A program made the position numbers and the translations under genes. Below the pieces are notes generated by a model. It saw nothing but the letters and a program-made list of their open reading frames with translations, made no database searches and was not told where the DNA came from. Shown piece after piece: positions 22,727 through 34,529 of a DNA stretch of 64,000 nt (the stretch's first letter is position 1; each line of letters starts with the position of its first letter). The DNA lies in assembly GCF_921293095.1 (NCBI RefSeq), contig NC_060249.1:75651907-75715906 (forward strand), in the 5' to 3' direction. Source of the stretch: Ischnura elegans. Its lineage: Eukaryota; Arthropoda; Insecta; Odonata; Coenagrionidae.

Positions 22727-23068
22727 TTAGTCACTACCAGAGCTTTCAGAATCACTTTTGCTGTCACAACTTATATTACTCACTTTTCTCTTTGACAAGG
22801 AACTCTCTGCCCTAGACTGAACTGTACTTGCTTTTGTTTCGCAACACATTGAAAAACATCCCATAAGACCACATTTACTACAGCTCTTTTCCTTTGCAGG
22901 ACACTCCTTATCATTTGCATAATGTCCCAACAAACCACAATGATAACACTTGCCTTTCTTTGGCGTTTTACGTTCACCTGAGTTACGTGTCCTCATGTGT
23001 TTTTCGCTGTGTGCAGGAGAAAGGGCTTTTATTGGTGGCTCAGGCTTGTTACAGTGCTTCATATGCAT
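22727..23068 (-). pseudogene. Gypsy Gag nucleocapsid (zinc-knuckle) region
   Basis: Two tandem CCHC-like knuckles are visible: CYHCGLLGHYANDKECPA and CSKCGLMGCFSMCC. The second has Cys where His is usual. A basic stretch precedes them and a Ser/Asp-rich tail follows. This is the RNA-packaging C-terminus of Gag; the capsid part upstream (above 23.07 kb) is not recognisable. Confidence 0.75.
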
Positions 23069-23099
23069 GTGACAATGTTATGTGACTAGGCGAGGGTGT

Positions 23100-25560
23100 G
23101 AAGTGCGTTTGGGGAACAGCGATTGGCTGCAAACCGTGCTGGCGGAGGGTACTCCGCCCCTCTTTTTGAACTGTCATTGGACAACTCTCGCCGGCTGGAC
23201 TGTATGCAGGTACATCATCATTGCTGCTTAAAATCAAGCCTTGATGTAAAATCAAAGTTTAACTTTAATAATTCTATTTTAATTTCATAAGTTTTTGTTT
23301 TGTTAATTATTTATCTGTATGTTCATTTTAAATTGAGTGTGGGGATTAGTTAAAAAAATGGCCACCAAAATGTAATGGCTGAGCGGCAGTCATTGGAAGG
23401 AAGATACGAACAAATAATCATAGCAACATATTTGTTTATGCAAACAAAATGAGCAAAATTGGAAAATAAGATAAAGGCATTTAAGCGAAAAGATAAGGTA
23501 GGAAATTTACAAAGTAATTTTTGAAAGGTCGATTTCTTAATGGCTTCTTTCCATTTGAACAAAAATTTGTTTTCATCAAAGTGTATTCAAACAAAAAAGA
23601 GGGGATATATAAGGTAGGAAGTTACTTATTATTTTTGATAATTACATTCTGTGTATGAAATTTCGGTGTTATCAAAATCGAAAGTGTGGTTGTTATTAAT
23701 TCCATAGTTAACATGTGCACAAAATGCCATTTGTGAAAGATGATTCGCGCTGTTGACTGTAGTTCCTGTCTTGTTACTGATACACAATTACAGTAGAATG
23801 ATTTCTAAACAAACCTTCCATAAAAGATAGGTAGGTAAAAATGATTTTACTTCATTGTTTGTGATGGTGATAATGTTTTATTTTTATGTTCTTTTTCCTG
23901 TTAATGCCCTTTTTAATGTGCAATGTTATCCATGAGCTGGTGCATCTAAGGCAGTGAATAATAGGATATGGAGGACAAGTGCAAGTAACATTATTTTTTA
24001 TTCAATTATTTGTCTTACAAAAAATCACGTTTCATTTAGTGACTAAGTTATTTGGCTGTAAACATTAACGAAATCATGACATTTATAATGTCTTGTTCTT
24101 CAAAAGCAGTTATCTGCTACTCACCAGATGATTTTACTGTGCATTATATTGGATATTAAAGCTGTTTCGAGATGTTTGTGTATCCTGTCTCATTAAATCT
24201 TTAAAAAGAGATATTCCTGAAGTTGTATCATTCGCAATCATGTGAAAAATAATAAATAAACGTGTTTTTAATGTTAATAATGGCAACTAGTTAGCCTGTT
24301 TGATAGTCTGTTATTACGCATGGGAGGTCTGTGTTCAATACCCTATGCAGGCACATTTCTTCTCCTATTTTTTGTATTTATTTTGAGGAAACCTACGTTG
24401 AACTCCTAATTTTATGATTTTCAATCAGAACGATGGTTTTTTGGTGGAAAATCTTTCATGGGCTCAAGCTACGTCGGTTTTATTTTGCGTTTGACTTTGT
24501 TGTTTTATCGAACTAATGGGTGCCATGTTGATAGTATTTATCGAACTGCATTTATCAAACTTGTTTGGTAAAAGTAATAGAAATATGCAATTCTCCATAT
24601 GAATCCATGATGAGTTCGATCGATGAGTTCGATCAGAAACTGATATTTCTAACTATGCTTTTTGCAGTGTTTACTTGCTTTATGTAATGCTCTATCAATG
24701 CAAATGTAGTTAACTGTAATTCACTGTATTTAAAAAGTCGTTATGTTATGATATTAAGTATGAATTGAGTGTTTCAGTGGAACATGCTCTCAATGTCTTT
24801 GCATTTGAATTGAATAATTTGGAGAGACTGTCAGACTCATAGAGATTTTTATATTTTTTTTGTACCTCAGAAAAATCTCTCTCTTCTATAAAAATTTATT
24901 TTCATATTGTAATATACGTACCGTGTGCTCGTTTTATTTTACTTGAAAGTGGAAATATTGCTTATATATCTAATCTAGCCAACTGAAAAGTAAATGATCC
25001 TTAAGTAACAAATGGCAGACAAAAAGTGTAAGACCCTCCATAGTGACCATAACAGGCCGCATTGCTGTTGTTGGTATATTCATTGTTGCTGTTATAGAGG
25101 TTCTTTGCTTTATTTTATTGTCTGTATTGTGAAGTTCATGATTTGGAGTGTTGGTTTCTGGTCGAATTCATGAATTTAGGTTATACATGGGTATATATGT
25201 CTTTGTTTTGAGAGTTGAATTGCTAGGCCATTAATTAAGTAGTGTGTGCACTATAAAAGAATCTGTACTTTTTTTGCGCTAGCATTCTGTTTTTTCCATG
25301 TATTAGTATGCAATTTTTTTTCTCAATTTACACATCATGTTAGTTAACTACCCAAGTATGTTTTCAATTCAGTGTAAAAATAACTTGTGAAGGAGTAGGG
25401 ACACTTGCAGATTTTACCATTTTTTTCTCTCTCTTACAGTGTCAACTCCCGTGGAAGACCTCTCCAGCATGCTTGGTTCCAGTTGACTAGCTGCTTGAAT
25501 GCTTGCTGTCACTATTGGTATATTTTGTTTCAACTTTACCAAGAAATATAGTTGTCTAAT
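23100..25560. other. Non-coding AT-rich sequence
   Basis: No protein-like frame. A very degenerate tRNA-like segment with a box-B-like GTTCAATACC lies at about 24292-24350 (plus strand). A GTTGTTGG.ATATTCATTGTTGC motif near 25065 recurs near 26575, pointing to an interspersed repeat. Confidence 0.35.
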
Positions 25561-25566
25561 TAGGGA

Positions 25567-25674
25567 AGACCACTTGCTATGTGTTTTTAATACTATAATT
25601 TTTATGACATTCAGAATGCCATATGCTTCTTGGTATGGGTAGTGGTTTCATTGAATAGGCCATAGCTTGTCCTT
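25567..25674 (+). repeat. Left arm of an inverted repeat pair (partner 26329-26437)
   Basis: About 107 bp read in reverse complement at 26329-26437 with roughly 80% identity by eye. Both contain TATAATTTTTATGACATT-type and GGGTAGTGGTTT-type cores. The arms are about 650 bp apart and no further symmetry extends beyond them. They are either two opposite copies of a dispersed repeat or the long inverted termini of a decayed element. Confidence 0.6.
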
Positions 25675-26085
25675 CTAGTTCCGCCAACTCGCCACTGGCG
25701 ATACCCTCCGATGGGTCATGTTTTTATCATTATTATTATTTTTCGATTTAATATTTCACACCTGCATATATCTTGGTTTTAAAAGTCGCGTTAGACTAGT
25801 TACTTGGCTGGAATTCCTAGTTTGTGCAAACCTCTCTTCTGTATCTGTGATCACACAGCCACGAGTGAGTGGTTTTTGAAACCAGGCCTTACATAGAGCA
25901 TTAATAATATGAGTACAACCATGTTATCACCGCTAAAAAGATCGCCAACTGGCAAAGAAAGCTCTCAATGAGCCCGAGAAGCACTCTTAAATAACGGAAT
26001 AACAGCATAAATAATAATATATTGTTTGTTTTACTTAAATTATGAACATTGCAAGACATTTAAATGTAAGTTTGGGTTATCCGTG

Positions 26086-26153
26086 TTTTCCGATTATTCG
26101 TGCCCTCTCTCCCCATCATTAGCCTGGACAATCAGGAGTGTACTGTACTTACA
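26086..26153. repeat. pogo/Tigger-like terminus
   Basis: The sequence GGACAATCAGGAGTGTACTG followed by TA at about 26131-26152 looks like the right end of a pogo-type element (inverse CAGTACACTCCTGATTGTCC). Upstream is the TTATCCGTG...TTATTCGTGCC context common near such ends. The opposite end was not found. Confidence 0.4.
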
Positions 26154-26328
26154 ATTTCCAATTTATGTCAATTTAGATAAGCTGGAAAGAAAAAAGCAGT
26201 GACTGTTATATATGAGTGAAGGTTTCAAGTCGATAGCAGCGTACTCATCACTCCAATTAGGAAAATCATTTAACGGGGCAATCACCTTTAGTCTTAAGAG
26301 TATCGCATGAAAAAAGGTTAATTACATC

Positions 26329-26437
26329 CAAGCTATGCCCCAAGTAATAAAACCACTACCCTTCATGAGAAGCGTTTGACATTCCAAATGTCATAAAAAT
26401 TATGGTATTGAAAAAGGCTTGGCAAAGTATGTGGTCT
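26329..26437 (-). repeat. Right arm of an inverted repeat pair (partner 25567-25674)
   Basis: Reverse complement of 25567-25674; see that entry. The segment TCATAAAAATTATGGTATTG corresponds to CTATAATTTTTATGACATT in the other arm. Confidence 0.6.
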
Positions 26438-26439
26438 CC

Positions 26440-27880
26440 CCTTGTTAGTCATCAAGGATTTCATATCTCTAAATTATGTATTTTTTTATTTACTGAATTC
26501 ATACATTCCTATTTTGTGTAAAAGCTTTCTATTAGTCGTTATTTTTCAGTTACCCTTGATGTATTTATTTTTTGCTGTTGTTGGTTTATTCATTGTTGCC
26601 GTGAGAGTTGTGCATTTTTTGTCCTGAGTATGTACTTCTTGTATTTGGATATAGGGTGATTAAATCAGTACAGAGGAAATGAATGTTCTTTTAACCCTTG
26701 CCCATTTTTCGTTGTCTTGTGGACCTCTTCCGATAATGATGGTCTTAGTCTTGTTAACCTTCATACTTTGAAGTTATCTTGGCAGAGGCTTTGGGAGCAG
26801 CATGCTGGTACAGAGAAGTACCTAGGAGTCTGGAAAGGAGCAACAGACATTATTTGATTACATTTGTAGCACCCATGGTACTATCAACTGGCTCTAGTCT
26901 GAAAATTGGTTTTCCAGTGACTGTTTTAGAAAATAATGTGACATTGGTGATTAAACTGTGGTGATTCCATTTTTAAAAAAGCCAGATATTTTACAGATAA
27001 TCAGTTATTTGGATAAATATGTAAGTTTCAGAAGTTATAAAGCTGAATTTTGCCATTATTTGTCTAGTGCCCTATATTTTTTTCCATCTTTCCCAGCATT
27101 ATCAGTTTCCATACCGGTCAAGGACATGTAATGGAAGTACAATGGAGAGAGAGGAAATAATGGAATTGTCGGAAAAAAACTCGAGTGATGCAGCTTAAGG
27201 GAGATAGTCATGGCTGAACATGTGGAGTGCAGTTGTGTTTGAGTGGCAAGCTTGCATCCTGTTGTCAACCTTGCTTCTTGGCATGGGGTAATGCCAACTT
27301 TGTGCTACTTCACTTTTTTGCTATTTAGATTACTTAGCTGTATTACTACTACTAGACTTTATTTGACAGTTTACCAAGCTGCATTTATCTGTATGATCCT
27401 TTAACATGACTGCTTTGCTATTGATATCAAGTCAGGGATATTTGGGCTGGAAACAAGGGAAAATGATAATGTTGGTATGAAACCGAAATATGAGCAGTAT
27501 CTGGTAAGGTTAGCCCTGTGGGTAGGGGCGGTCAGAATACACCCACAGCATCCCTGCTTGTCGTAAAAGGCGACTAAAAGGGTCGAGGCTTTCTGTGCTT
27601 CTTTACATTGTCCTGAGAGACAATTAATTATTATGAGAGTCAAGGCCAGAAGTTATGAGTTTACTTCCCCTTTAATTGGCTGAACACTATTACCAACTAG
27701 TTACCAGGCAGATCTACTGCAAATGGTGCGTGAAAATCTTGCGCATCAGCAATTACATTGAGTAATTCTTTGTTAAAACTTTCGCGGGTAGTCGTCATTA
27801 TGAATAAAAAATTTTGGGCTATGTCGCCGCGTCAATTCGTGGTTGGCCCCAATGTTTCCCGGCTGATGCAGGTCACTTTC
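26440..27880. other. Non-coding; one dispersed repeat motif
   Basis: At about 27500-27590 lies a block with CCCACAGCATCCCTGCTTGT followed by GTAAAAGGCGACTAAAAGGG. I recognise a closely similar motif as a frequent interspersed sequence in arthropod genomes but cannot name the family. Nothing else is recognisable. Confidence 0.35.
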
Positions 27881-27889
27881 TCAAGCTAA

Positions 27890-28400
27890 GGCTTTATAAT
27901 TTGGACGCACAGCAAGGAAAAGCTTCAAGAATTTTATACTTATTTGAACGGGATTAACGACAACATAAAGTTTACAATGGAGGTGGAGGAAGACGGAAAA
28001 CTTCCATTCTTGGACGTTCTCGTGGAAAAGAAGGCGGATGGAACATTGGGGCATACAGTGTATCGAAAACCAACAGCAACAAATCGGTACCTGCACGCTT
28101 TTTATCTCACCATCACCCAGCCCAAATAAATGGAGTGGTCAACACCTTGATTCACCGCTCCTATGTCATTATTTTTCTGCTGAATCAATACCCTCCAATG
28201 GCCCTGCACTGGCTATTAACTACAGGGTAAATAGGATGCGAACTAATACTTCATTATGTGAGAACAACCACTCGACTCTTTTTATTCTACCAAAGGTGAC
28301 AGCACAAATCGTGGAAATCGCGAGAAACATACATTCAGTTCAGCACGATAATAATTTCCGCACAGCACAAGAATAAAAGGTTGGGAATAAGGCATTATTA
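27890..28400 (+). pseudogene. Penelope-like element reverse transcriptase fragment
   Basis: LNGINDNIKFTMEVEEDGKL then PFLDVLVEKKADGTLGHTVY and RKPTATNRYLHA (27935-28110) is the distinctive post-catalytic block of Penelope-like RT (LPFLDV.V.R..DG.L...VYRKPTHT..YLH). In other frames 28090-28160 continue as HHHPAQ.NGVVNTLIHRSY, and about 28270-28400 keeps VTAQIVEIARNIH...RTAQE. No GIY-YIG endonuclease is seen, so the copy is truncated and frameshifted. Confidence 0.75.
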
Positions 28401-28897
28401 AAAGAAATATAGAAACTAAATTTATAAAGTATTTTAATGGCGAAACATCACAAACAATCCCTTAGCAAAAGCAAAGAAACAAGACAAATTTTAATTGTCT
28501 CGACCTGATGTTGAAGGTTGGGATTCAGGGAAATTAGCTGCACTCCTGTAGTAGTGATCAGTAATGATTTTCTGGGTGGCGGCCTTCTTTTTATCTCGGT
28601 ATAATTCTCTACAGCAAGCCATACCACTCTCAATTGCCAGACACTTTCGCACTCCTTTCCAGGTCAGGATTGCGATCTCTGAATATATTTGTAGCAGGTA
28701 TCGGGGTTGTCTGCTAGCAATGAGAAGTCAATGTAGCAGTTTGGGACGATGTTTATTGATCCGTTCTGAATACAAGGCTAACTTGCTGGCCGAAAGGCCG
28801 CAGTATTTATTCTGTTGGATCACTTCCAGAATATTCCATGTTACCGTTCTCGAACATGAAAGAAAATTCTAGAAGGCAAGAAAAATAATTTCACTCT
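28400..28897. other. Non-coding sequence
   Basis: No recognisable protein or structural repeat in this 0.5 kb. Confidence 0.35.
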
Positions 28898-28966
28898 CCG
28901 GCATTGGGAATCGAACCCGGGCCGCCCGCTTGGGAGGCGACCGCGCTAGCACTGGGCTAGCCGGCC
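28898..28966 (-). tRNA. tRNA-Gly(CCC)-like pseudogene or SINE head
   Basis: On the minus strand a box A-like TAGCCCAGTGCTAGCGCGG, an anticodon loop CTCCCAA (nominal CCC, Gly) and a box B GGTTCGATTCC are spaced as in a tRNA. The acceptor pairs at only about 5 of 7 positions and the T stem has two mismatches, so it is not a functional tRNA. Sequence identity around CCTCCCAAGCGGG...GGGTTCGATTCCC points to tRNA-Gly ancestry. Confidence 0.55.
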
Positions 28967-29115
28967 TGTTGAGGGGAAGTGATGAGAGAGCGCGGTTTAT
29001 GTTGCCTCCGGGCGAGAGGTGTGGCGGTGAGGCAGGAGGTGCGGCTGCCACATATTCATAGCACATTCAATGTGTTTCATAGCCTCAATGTCTTTCGCAG
29101 TGAGTTATTTCACTA

Positions 29116-29410
29116 CTACGACTTCGTCGGCATCTTCACCTTCCAGACTTTGATGTTCCAGCTGGAGGAGATCCTCCATTGAGAGTTCCTCTTCTTGGGA
29201 TGCCAACAGCTCCTCCACATCAGCCCAAGGTCTCTCCCAATCTTGTCGTTGATGGCTTCAGTAGTATCCTCAAAAACAACAATTTGTTCTGGAAGAACCT
29301 TCCTCCAAGCTTTGTGCAAAGTTGATACTCTTACTCCAGTCCAGGCATGCGCAATATTTTCTATTGCATTTTTAATATTGTATGCCTTCCAAAACTCACG
29401 AAGAGTGATG
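29116..29410 (-). pseudogene. pogo/Tigger (jerky-like) transposase C-terminal fragment
   Basis: The minus-strand frame reads LREFWKAYNIKNAIENIAHAW, then TGVRVSTLHKAWRKVLP, then an acidic tail. This matches the segment after the DDE domain in pogo/Tigger/jerky transposases (.YWK.F.I..AI..I..AW..V...TL..AWKKL.P). No DDE residues remain. The upstream side is a GC-rich, unrelated sequence (29420-29650). Confidence 0.65.
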
Positions 29411-29419
29411 GTGACAGCG

Positions 29420-29829
29420 TGTCCTCGTCCCGGCGAGGATGGCCCTGTCAGCTGTGGGAGATGACGACCCATCGGTCAGTCTCCTACGCCTCCTCCTTCC
29501 CCCTCCCTCCTTGTGCTGGGGCGAAACCACGTCCACTTTTCCTTCCATCCCAGCAAACAGGGCATGCTGATAAGAACCCACCATGCTCATTGCCGTCTCC
29601 CTTCTCGTCGACTCACTCTCTCGTGCATAATTGAACTCTTTTCCCATTCAATATTGACACTCCCCGAGCGAGATCAAACTGGGGTCTTGAATCATTCTCT
29701 ATAATATCATCACAGTGATCCTTGAAAGTTGCTTTGCTTTTGCCTCAGGGAGCGAAATATCAATGAATTCATTTTACCATTTGAATTCTCCATTTTTAAC
29801 AAGGTGCTTGACATGTTTATGCTTTTTTA
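29420..29829. other. Non-coding; GC-rich patch
   Basis: 29420-29620 is clearly more GC-rich than its surroundings, with pyrimidine-rich runs such as CCTCCTCCTTCCCCCTCCCT. I see no protein domain on either strand. Confidence 0.35.
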
Positions 29830-30663
29830 TTAACCCTTTCAATGCTGAGGCTATTTTTTGTATGGCTTTTCCCTGACTGAATCCATTTTTTTTGGGTTTT
29901 TCAGTAATACTGTACCTAAGAAACAATTGTTCTTCAGTAATTAAAAGAAAATTTTAATGCTAAAAATTTAAATTTTTTCTACGGACGTGAAGTCACGTCC
30001 TCAGCCATACGCTTGAGGCCACTTAGAGTTATGCGGGGTAGTATCAACGCTCCTTTACGACCGTATATCTCTTGAAAGTTTTTAGCTACCCCTAGTGCTG
30101 GGAAAAAATGCAAAGCCTTTCAAATATAGTAATGCAATATGAAGTCCTATTTTTATTTTGATTTAAAATTCCATAGAGTCATACTTTATCAACTTTGTAA
30201 TTATTCTGCATATGTTGACATTTTTCTGCTAAAAACGTGATCTGCTAAAACTATAACGGCTAAATAGCTATTTCCCGTACTCGTTCTAATGTTCTGTGAA
30301 ATAATAGAATGAAATATGTTGTATCCTATTTTGACATTTGAATCTTATATTTAAAAAAATTTTGTTGCGACATTTTGCAGAAAGAACCAACACAGTTTCT
30401 AGCAGGATTTATAAATGAAAAAAAAACTTTGGAAACAAGTATAATTTATTTTTACATAGCACTAAACATATAAATAATATATCCTGCAATCACACAAACT
30501 CCAAATAAACACAAAATCCTTTTACAATACTATTTACAAATTGAAAAACTTAAAAATAGAACAGAAATAACAACTTCATCAGACTGCAGAGCAAGAAAAC
30601 ATATTAATTATACACAAATAAAAAAATACAGTTTCCATCATTGAAATTATTATGTACTAATAT

Positions 30664-31464
30664 TTACAATCGCATATTTTCAAGGAAGGCCATGAAACAT
30701 GTGTCGACGCAGAGGGGAGGGTGTCCCTCGCAAGCAGGGCAAAAGAACGTTGTGTCTTTTCTTATCCCCTTCTTCTGGCATTCCCGGCACCTTCTTTGCA
30801 CCGTTCTGTTCCTCTTGCTTCTTTCGTCAATTGGAAGGGTGTGAGGGAAATGCCTTGATATGCCTATGCCTCTGGAAGGGACTGAAGGGGAAGGGCCTGA
30901 AGGGCGAGTGAAAGCAGGTGAAAGTAAAGATTTGATTACCGAAAGCTGAAAGTCATAAAATGAATATCTGGGATGTAATTTCTTAAACAAATAATAGCTA
31001 TTGAGGAGGAGAAGGTGGAAGATGTGAATACCCAACTTCTTGTACCACTTAAGAGTTTTCTGCTCAATTGGATAATAGGGCATCATCTGATCAGTGTGAT
31101 CAATGCCCCCCATTGCCTCGTTGTATCTTGCAATTGCCTCAGGTTTGGGTATGGTTCCCCCTCCCCTTCGGCGGGGGACATCGATCATTTCGCCGCTATA
31201 CTGCGAACTGATCATCAGTACTTCTCTCTTGTCTTTCCACTTCATGACGCAGACACCATCATCAGCGTAGGCATTCACAACTTCCCCCTTCTTTAATTTT
31301 TTTGAATTAATTTGGGGAGGATTACCCTTCCGGTTAGTTCTCAAAGTTCTGGTACAATAGGTCTTCCGCTCTAGTAGTTGGTGGGCCAAATTGACACTGT
31401 TGTAATAATTATCCATAAATAATGAATCGCCAGCATCAAGGTGACCCTCCATTAGCTTATTCAC
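30664..31464 (-). pseudogene. piggyBac transposase, C-terminal 266 residues
   Basis: This frame holds LFMDNYYNSVNLAHQLL (second catalytic Asp), RTLRTNRKGNP, YNEAMGGIDHTDQMMPYY (third catalytic Asp), LKWYKKLGIHIFHLLLLNSY, and a C-terminal Cys-rich zinc domain RRCRECQKKGIRKDTTFFCP then PPLCVDTCF. All are the expected piggyBac blocks in order and the frame is open to its natural stop. Further upstream, in other frames between 31465 and 31727, the minus strand still encodes the first Asp block VDESMLLWRGRLVYRM and KHKYRIKIYMLTE, so a frameshift separates the two. Confidence 0.85.
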
Positions 31465-31727
31465 AACAGTGTCAACGTGGCCTTGGCCTCCTACATCAGC
31501 GTCACTAGATCCTGTGTAAACGATAAAATCTGAGAACTAAACCGGAAGGTTCCGTTAGCATATAAATTTTGATTCTGTATTTATGTTTCTTCCCCTTCAA
31601 AAACATTCGGTAAACAAGTCGCCCCCTCCAGAGAAGCATAGACTCATCAACGCAGAGTTTTTGCGTCGGAGTCACGGCATTACTTACTTAGTCATGAAAG
31701 GTCTATTAGGAGGCGAATTTTATATAG

Positions 31728-32027
31728 TCAGTCATTTGGCTGAGGCTGACCAGGTTCTGGGTTTTTCGCAAAGTGCAAACATTGCAAAATACCCGAGAAC
31801 CTGTCACGGCTCATGCATCCCCGAAAGTAAGGAAAGTTGAATAGGGAGTCCTTGCTCCAGAAGTCCGATATCCTATTTAATCGGATTGTTGCCATGTGGT
31901 ACAGGACGCCTAAAAATATAAGGAACTCCTCTTTCGTCAAGGATTTCCATTTAACAATCCTTTCTTTCGGGGCTACATTCTGCGCCTTCAGCTCGTCGGC
32001 AAATCTATTTGTCTCTCTCACAGTCAA
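31728..32027 (-). pseudogene. piggyBac transposase, N-terminal dimerisation region
   Basis: TNRFADELKAQNVAPKERIV, then W.SLTKEEFLIFLGVLYHMA, then ISDFWSKDSLFNFPYFRGCM and MSRDRFSGILQCLHFAKNPE is the conserved N-terminal portion of piggyBac transposases (helical dimerisation domain and the F.....R....L.FL.F block). It ends in ...PND and a stop, where the next block (D.L.K..P...) should continue. Confidence 0.8.
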
Positions 32028-32126
32028 TTCGAGGATACTGTCAGTCAGTAAAAGATTAAAAAAGTTGGTCTCCTTGAGGTGAAGCAGTCATACTAGGGGT
32101 CTGCGTAAATGGAATGGGGTATATTG

Positions 32127-32534
32127 TCAGTCTGTCAGAAGTCCAGGTGTAGGTGGTCTTAGTCTGGCAGTGGTGGCTTGCGAAGAGGTGCTCGGGAGGC
32201 GTGAATCTGGGGATAGTAAGTCATTACCCTGCGAGGGATCCTCTTCCTCCTCCGAATCATCGTCATCACTCCTGCTGTAATCCGTTTCACCGGAGAAGGT
32301 ACTATCGTCTTCGTCACTATCATCTTCCTCTTCTAGCAGCCTCCGGAGTTCCTCCGTGGAGGTTATTACTCCCGAAGCTGCCATTCTCCTCGACTTCGGT
32401 GGAGGAATGTCCTCCGTAATATCCTGAGGATCAGGAGTGCGCAGGGGACTGACTTGAGAAGTCGAGGGTTGAGGACTCTCCCTAAGGGTGGATTGCTCCA
32501 CACCTCTTTTTTTTCCTCCCCGAGTTTTAACCAT
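32127..32534 (-). pseudogene. piggyBac transposase, acidic N-terminus
   Basis: The frame begins MVKTRGGKKRGVEQSTL and continues with a Ser/Pro-rich stretch and a long acidic segment (EEEDDSDEDDSTFSGETDYS, then DDDDSEEEEDPS). Such disordered acidic N-termini are usual in piggyBac transposases. It lies directly upstream of the dimerisation region on the same strand with about 100 bp of intervening, out-of-frame sequence. I take the ATG at 32534 as the original start because no homologous sequence is visible before it. Confidence 0.65.
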
Positions 32535-34529
32535 TCTGAAACATGATAAATGAAAGCATAGTATGATGGCATACTTTTATGGACTAAAAAAACATTTTGG
32601 ATAATATATAATTTTCCACTATTTATAAGATCTCGATTAAAAAAAAGAAAGACCTGATCTTAGTAACATATTGGTTCAATGATGAATGAATAAATTAGCG
32701 AATATAGCAAAATGATCTTTGTTTATTTTTAAAAAACTATGGCGAGTTTGGTGTCGTTTTCCATCATTTTAAAAAAACTTTCTAAATATGGTATGTATAG
32801 CATTCATTAGAAAACATTTAGCTTGTATCGCTATGCTATTAAATGCCGAAGAATAACTCAGATCTACTCCACTCCCATTGTCATAGGCCGGGGTAGGGTG
32901 TTTGCCTGCGGAGGATTATAAGGGTCGGACCTGTAGGTACTCGGAGACCAGCGGCCGTCCCGTTTTACACAGAGCATGGGCAGAGCTATTTACCGCCGGG
33001 AGATGACATGCATTCCGAAATATTCTCAGAGGGAATCCCCGAGCCAGGCGGTAGACCATTGAACTCTGCTTCATAATAAGAAAATATCCTCTGACGCTGT
33101 CCTGCTTGAGGGTTCTTCCGCCCCAACACCCTCATCCCTAATGCTTTTCACGTGGCAATAAACCCTCTTTGTGTCTGCGAAACTTCCGAAAGCAGGGCGA
33201 AGAAGGTCACGCGGCACCCCGGCAATTGATCAAACAAAAGAATATACGGAGAGAGTGAAAGGTATCTGAAAAGAGTGAAATGTCGAAGACTACTAAAGAT
33301 ATTGCTAGCGACCACTTCAACTCCAACTTTCAAAACATCCTTTCCTGAACAGCCAAATCTCTAACGGGAATGACAACACTTCCACGGATAATTCCTTTTC
33401 TTGATTTCCTGATTATGCAGATACCAAGAACACAAAGTTATTTTCTTTCGCAATGAACAAAGATATTTTGTTACGCAGCAAGCGAGTACCACAAAATTTT
33501 AACAAGAATACCAAAATGTTCTTAGATATCGTGTCTTATTTTTTATGTTTCCAGCATTATAATAGTGGTAATTAATCACAAATAACAGCAACAGCACTTT
33601 CAACCTTCAGTAATGCATTATATGCTAATTCTAACTAGTAATAGGTACGAATTTACAAAGAAAAATTAACAATTAATCCATGAATTTGTAATGCACTGGT
33701 CCGAGGATTAAATATAAACATTTAGGAGCGCATAACTGTCATTTGAAAAATAAAATAAATGAAAATGTTACTTGAGCAAAAATAGGAAATAGCTACGTTT
33801 CGCAAAAAAATATTTTAAAGCAAAAAGAGTATAACATAATGATTCATTTACTCACCCAAATTGAAGGGAGACAAAAGAAACAAAGAAGATCAAAACACAG
33901 GATCAGGATATTTACAGCTCCTGAATTCTGCAATCGATTCTTTGCTGCTGGAGTATCTTGTGTAGGGAGTAATTAGAAGAAATAATGAATACACGGTACA
34001 TGGGTGTTTTAAATAAAAATAGGATCTATGTACAATAAATGATAAAAAATGCATTCAATACTTCATCGCTAGTTAGTGAAGAGTATTCAAAGAATATTTT
34101 GGATAACGACAATTTATCGCCGTATAAGTCGAAAAAAAATTAACTGAAAATTTTCATTTTCTTTTAACTTGAAAAACATAAACCTAATTATCAAAATACA
34201 TATCTATAACACATGTCAACACACAATTAGGTAAATAAAAGGCAAATCACGCATATTTACAACAGAAAATGAAATAGTACAAGGAAAAAAAAATGTTTAC
34301 GTACCTCGAAGTGAAAGCGTCTTCGACCGTTATATTCACTCCAGCAAGAAGAACTGACCTTCCCCAAGCGATGGTAGGAGTGTAACTGATGGCTGTGAGC
34401 CCGCAAGAACCCCTCCGAACGACTTGGACGCAGTGGTGCTGCTATTAAAGCCGCTGGGTATGGGATGTGAAATCACGTCGGGCCGCCATTAGCTAGTGAA
34501 TTCACGTCCAGCCACGCGGAAAGGGTTAA

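Larger units (their letters stand above)
15915..23090 (-). mobile_element. Decayed Gypsy-type LTR retrotransposon
   Basis: Going down the minus strand the order is gag zinc knuckles (about 23.0 kb), protease (22.6), RT (22.2-21.2), integrase HHCC (20.8), integrase core (20.3-19.9) and integrase tail (16.9-16.3). This is the canonical Gypsy gag-pro-RT-RH-INT order. It is split by a piggyBac (from TTAA at 16919) and by a tRNA-like insert in the RT (about 21435-21574). Most of gag and the 5' LTR are missing. Confidence 0.85.
29830..34529 (-). mobile_element. piggyBac element, 4.7 kb, both ends present
   Basis: TTAA at 29830-29833 followed by CCCTTTCAATGCTGAGG, and the inverse GCGGAAAGGG followed by TTAA at 34526-34529, give short inverted termini and the TTAA duplication. 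Inside each end lies a palindromic GGACGTGAAGTCACGTCC-like motif (about 29982) or GTGAATTCACGTCC (about 34497). The transposase gene is on the minus strand (32534 to 30664) with a roughly 2 kb non-coding 5' part (32540-34525) and a long AT-rich 3' part. The gene is broken, so the copy is non-autonomous now. Confidence 0.85.

Noticed and set aside
24292..24350. tRNA-like sequence on the plus strand
   Set aside because: Box B-like GTTCAATACC only; no cloverleaf.
29396..29647. Minus-strand frame with an Arg run (GGGRRRRRR)
   Set aside because: Encoded by a pyrimidine-rich GC patch; composition artefact with no conserved pattern.
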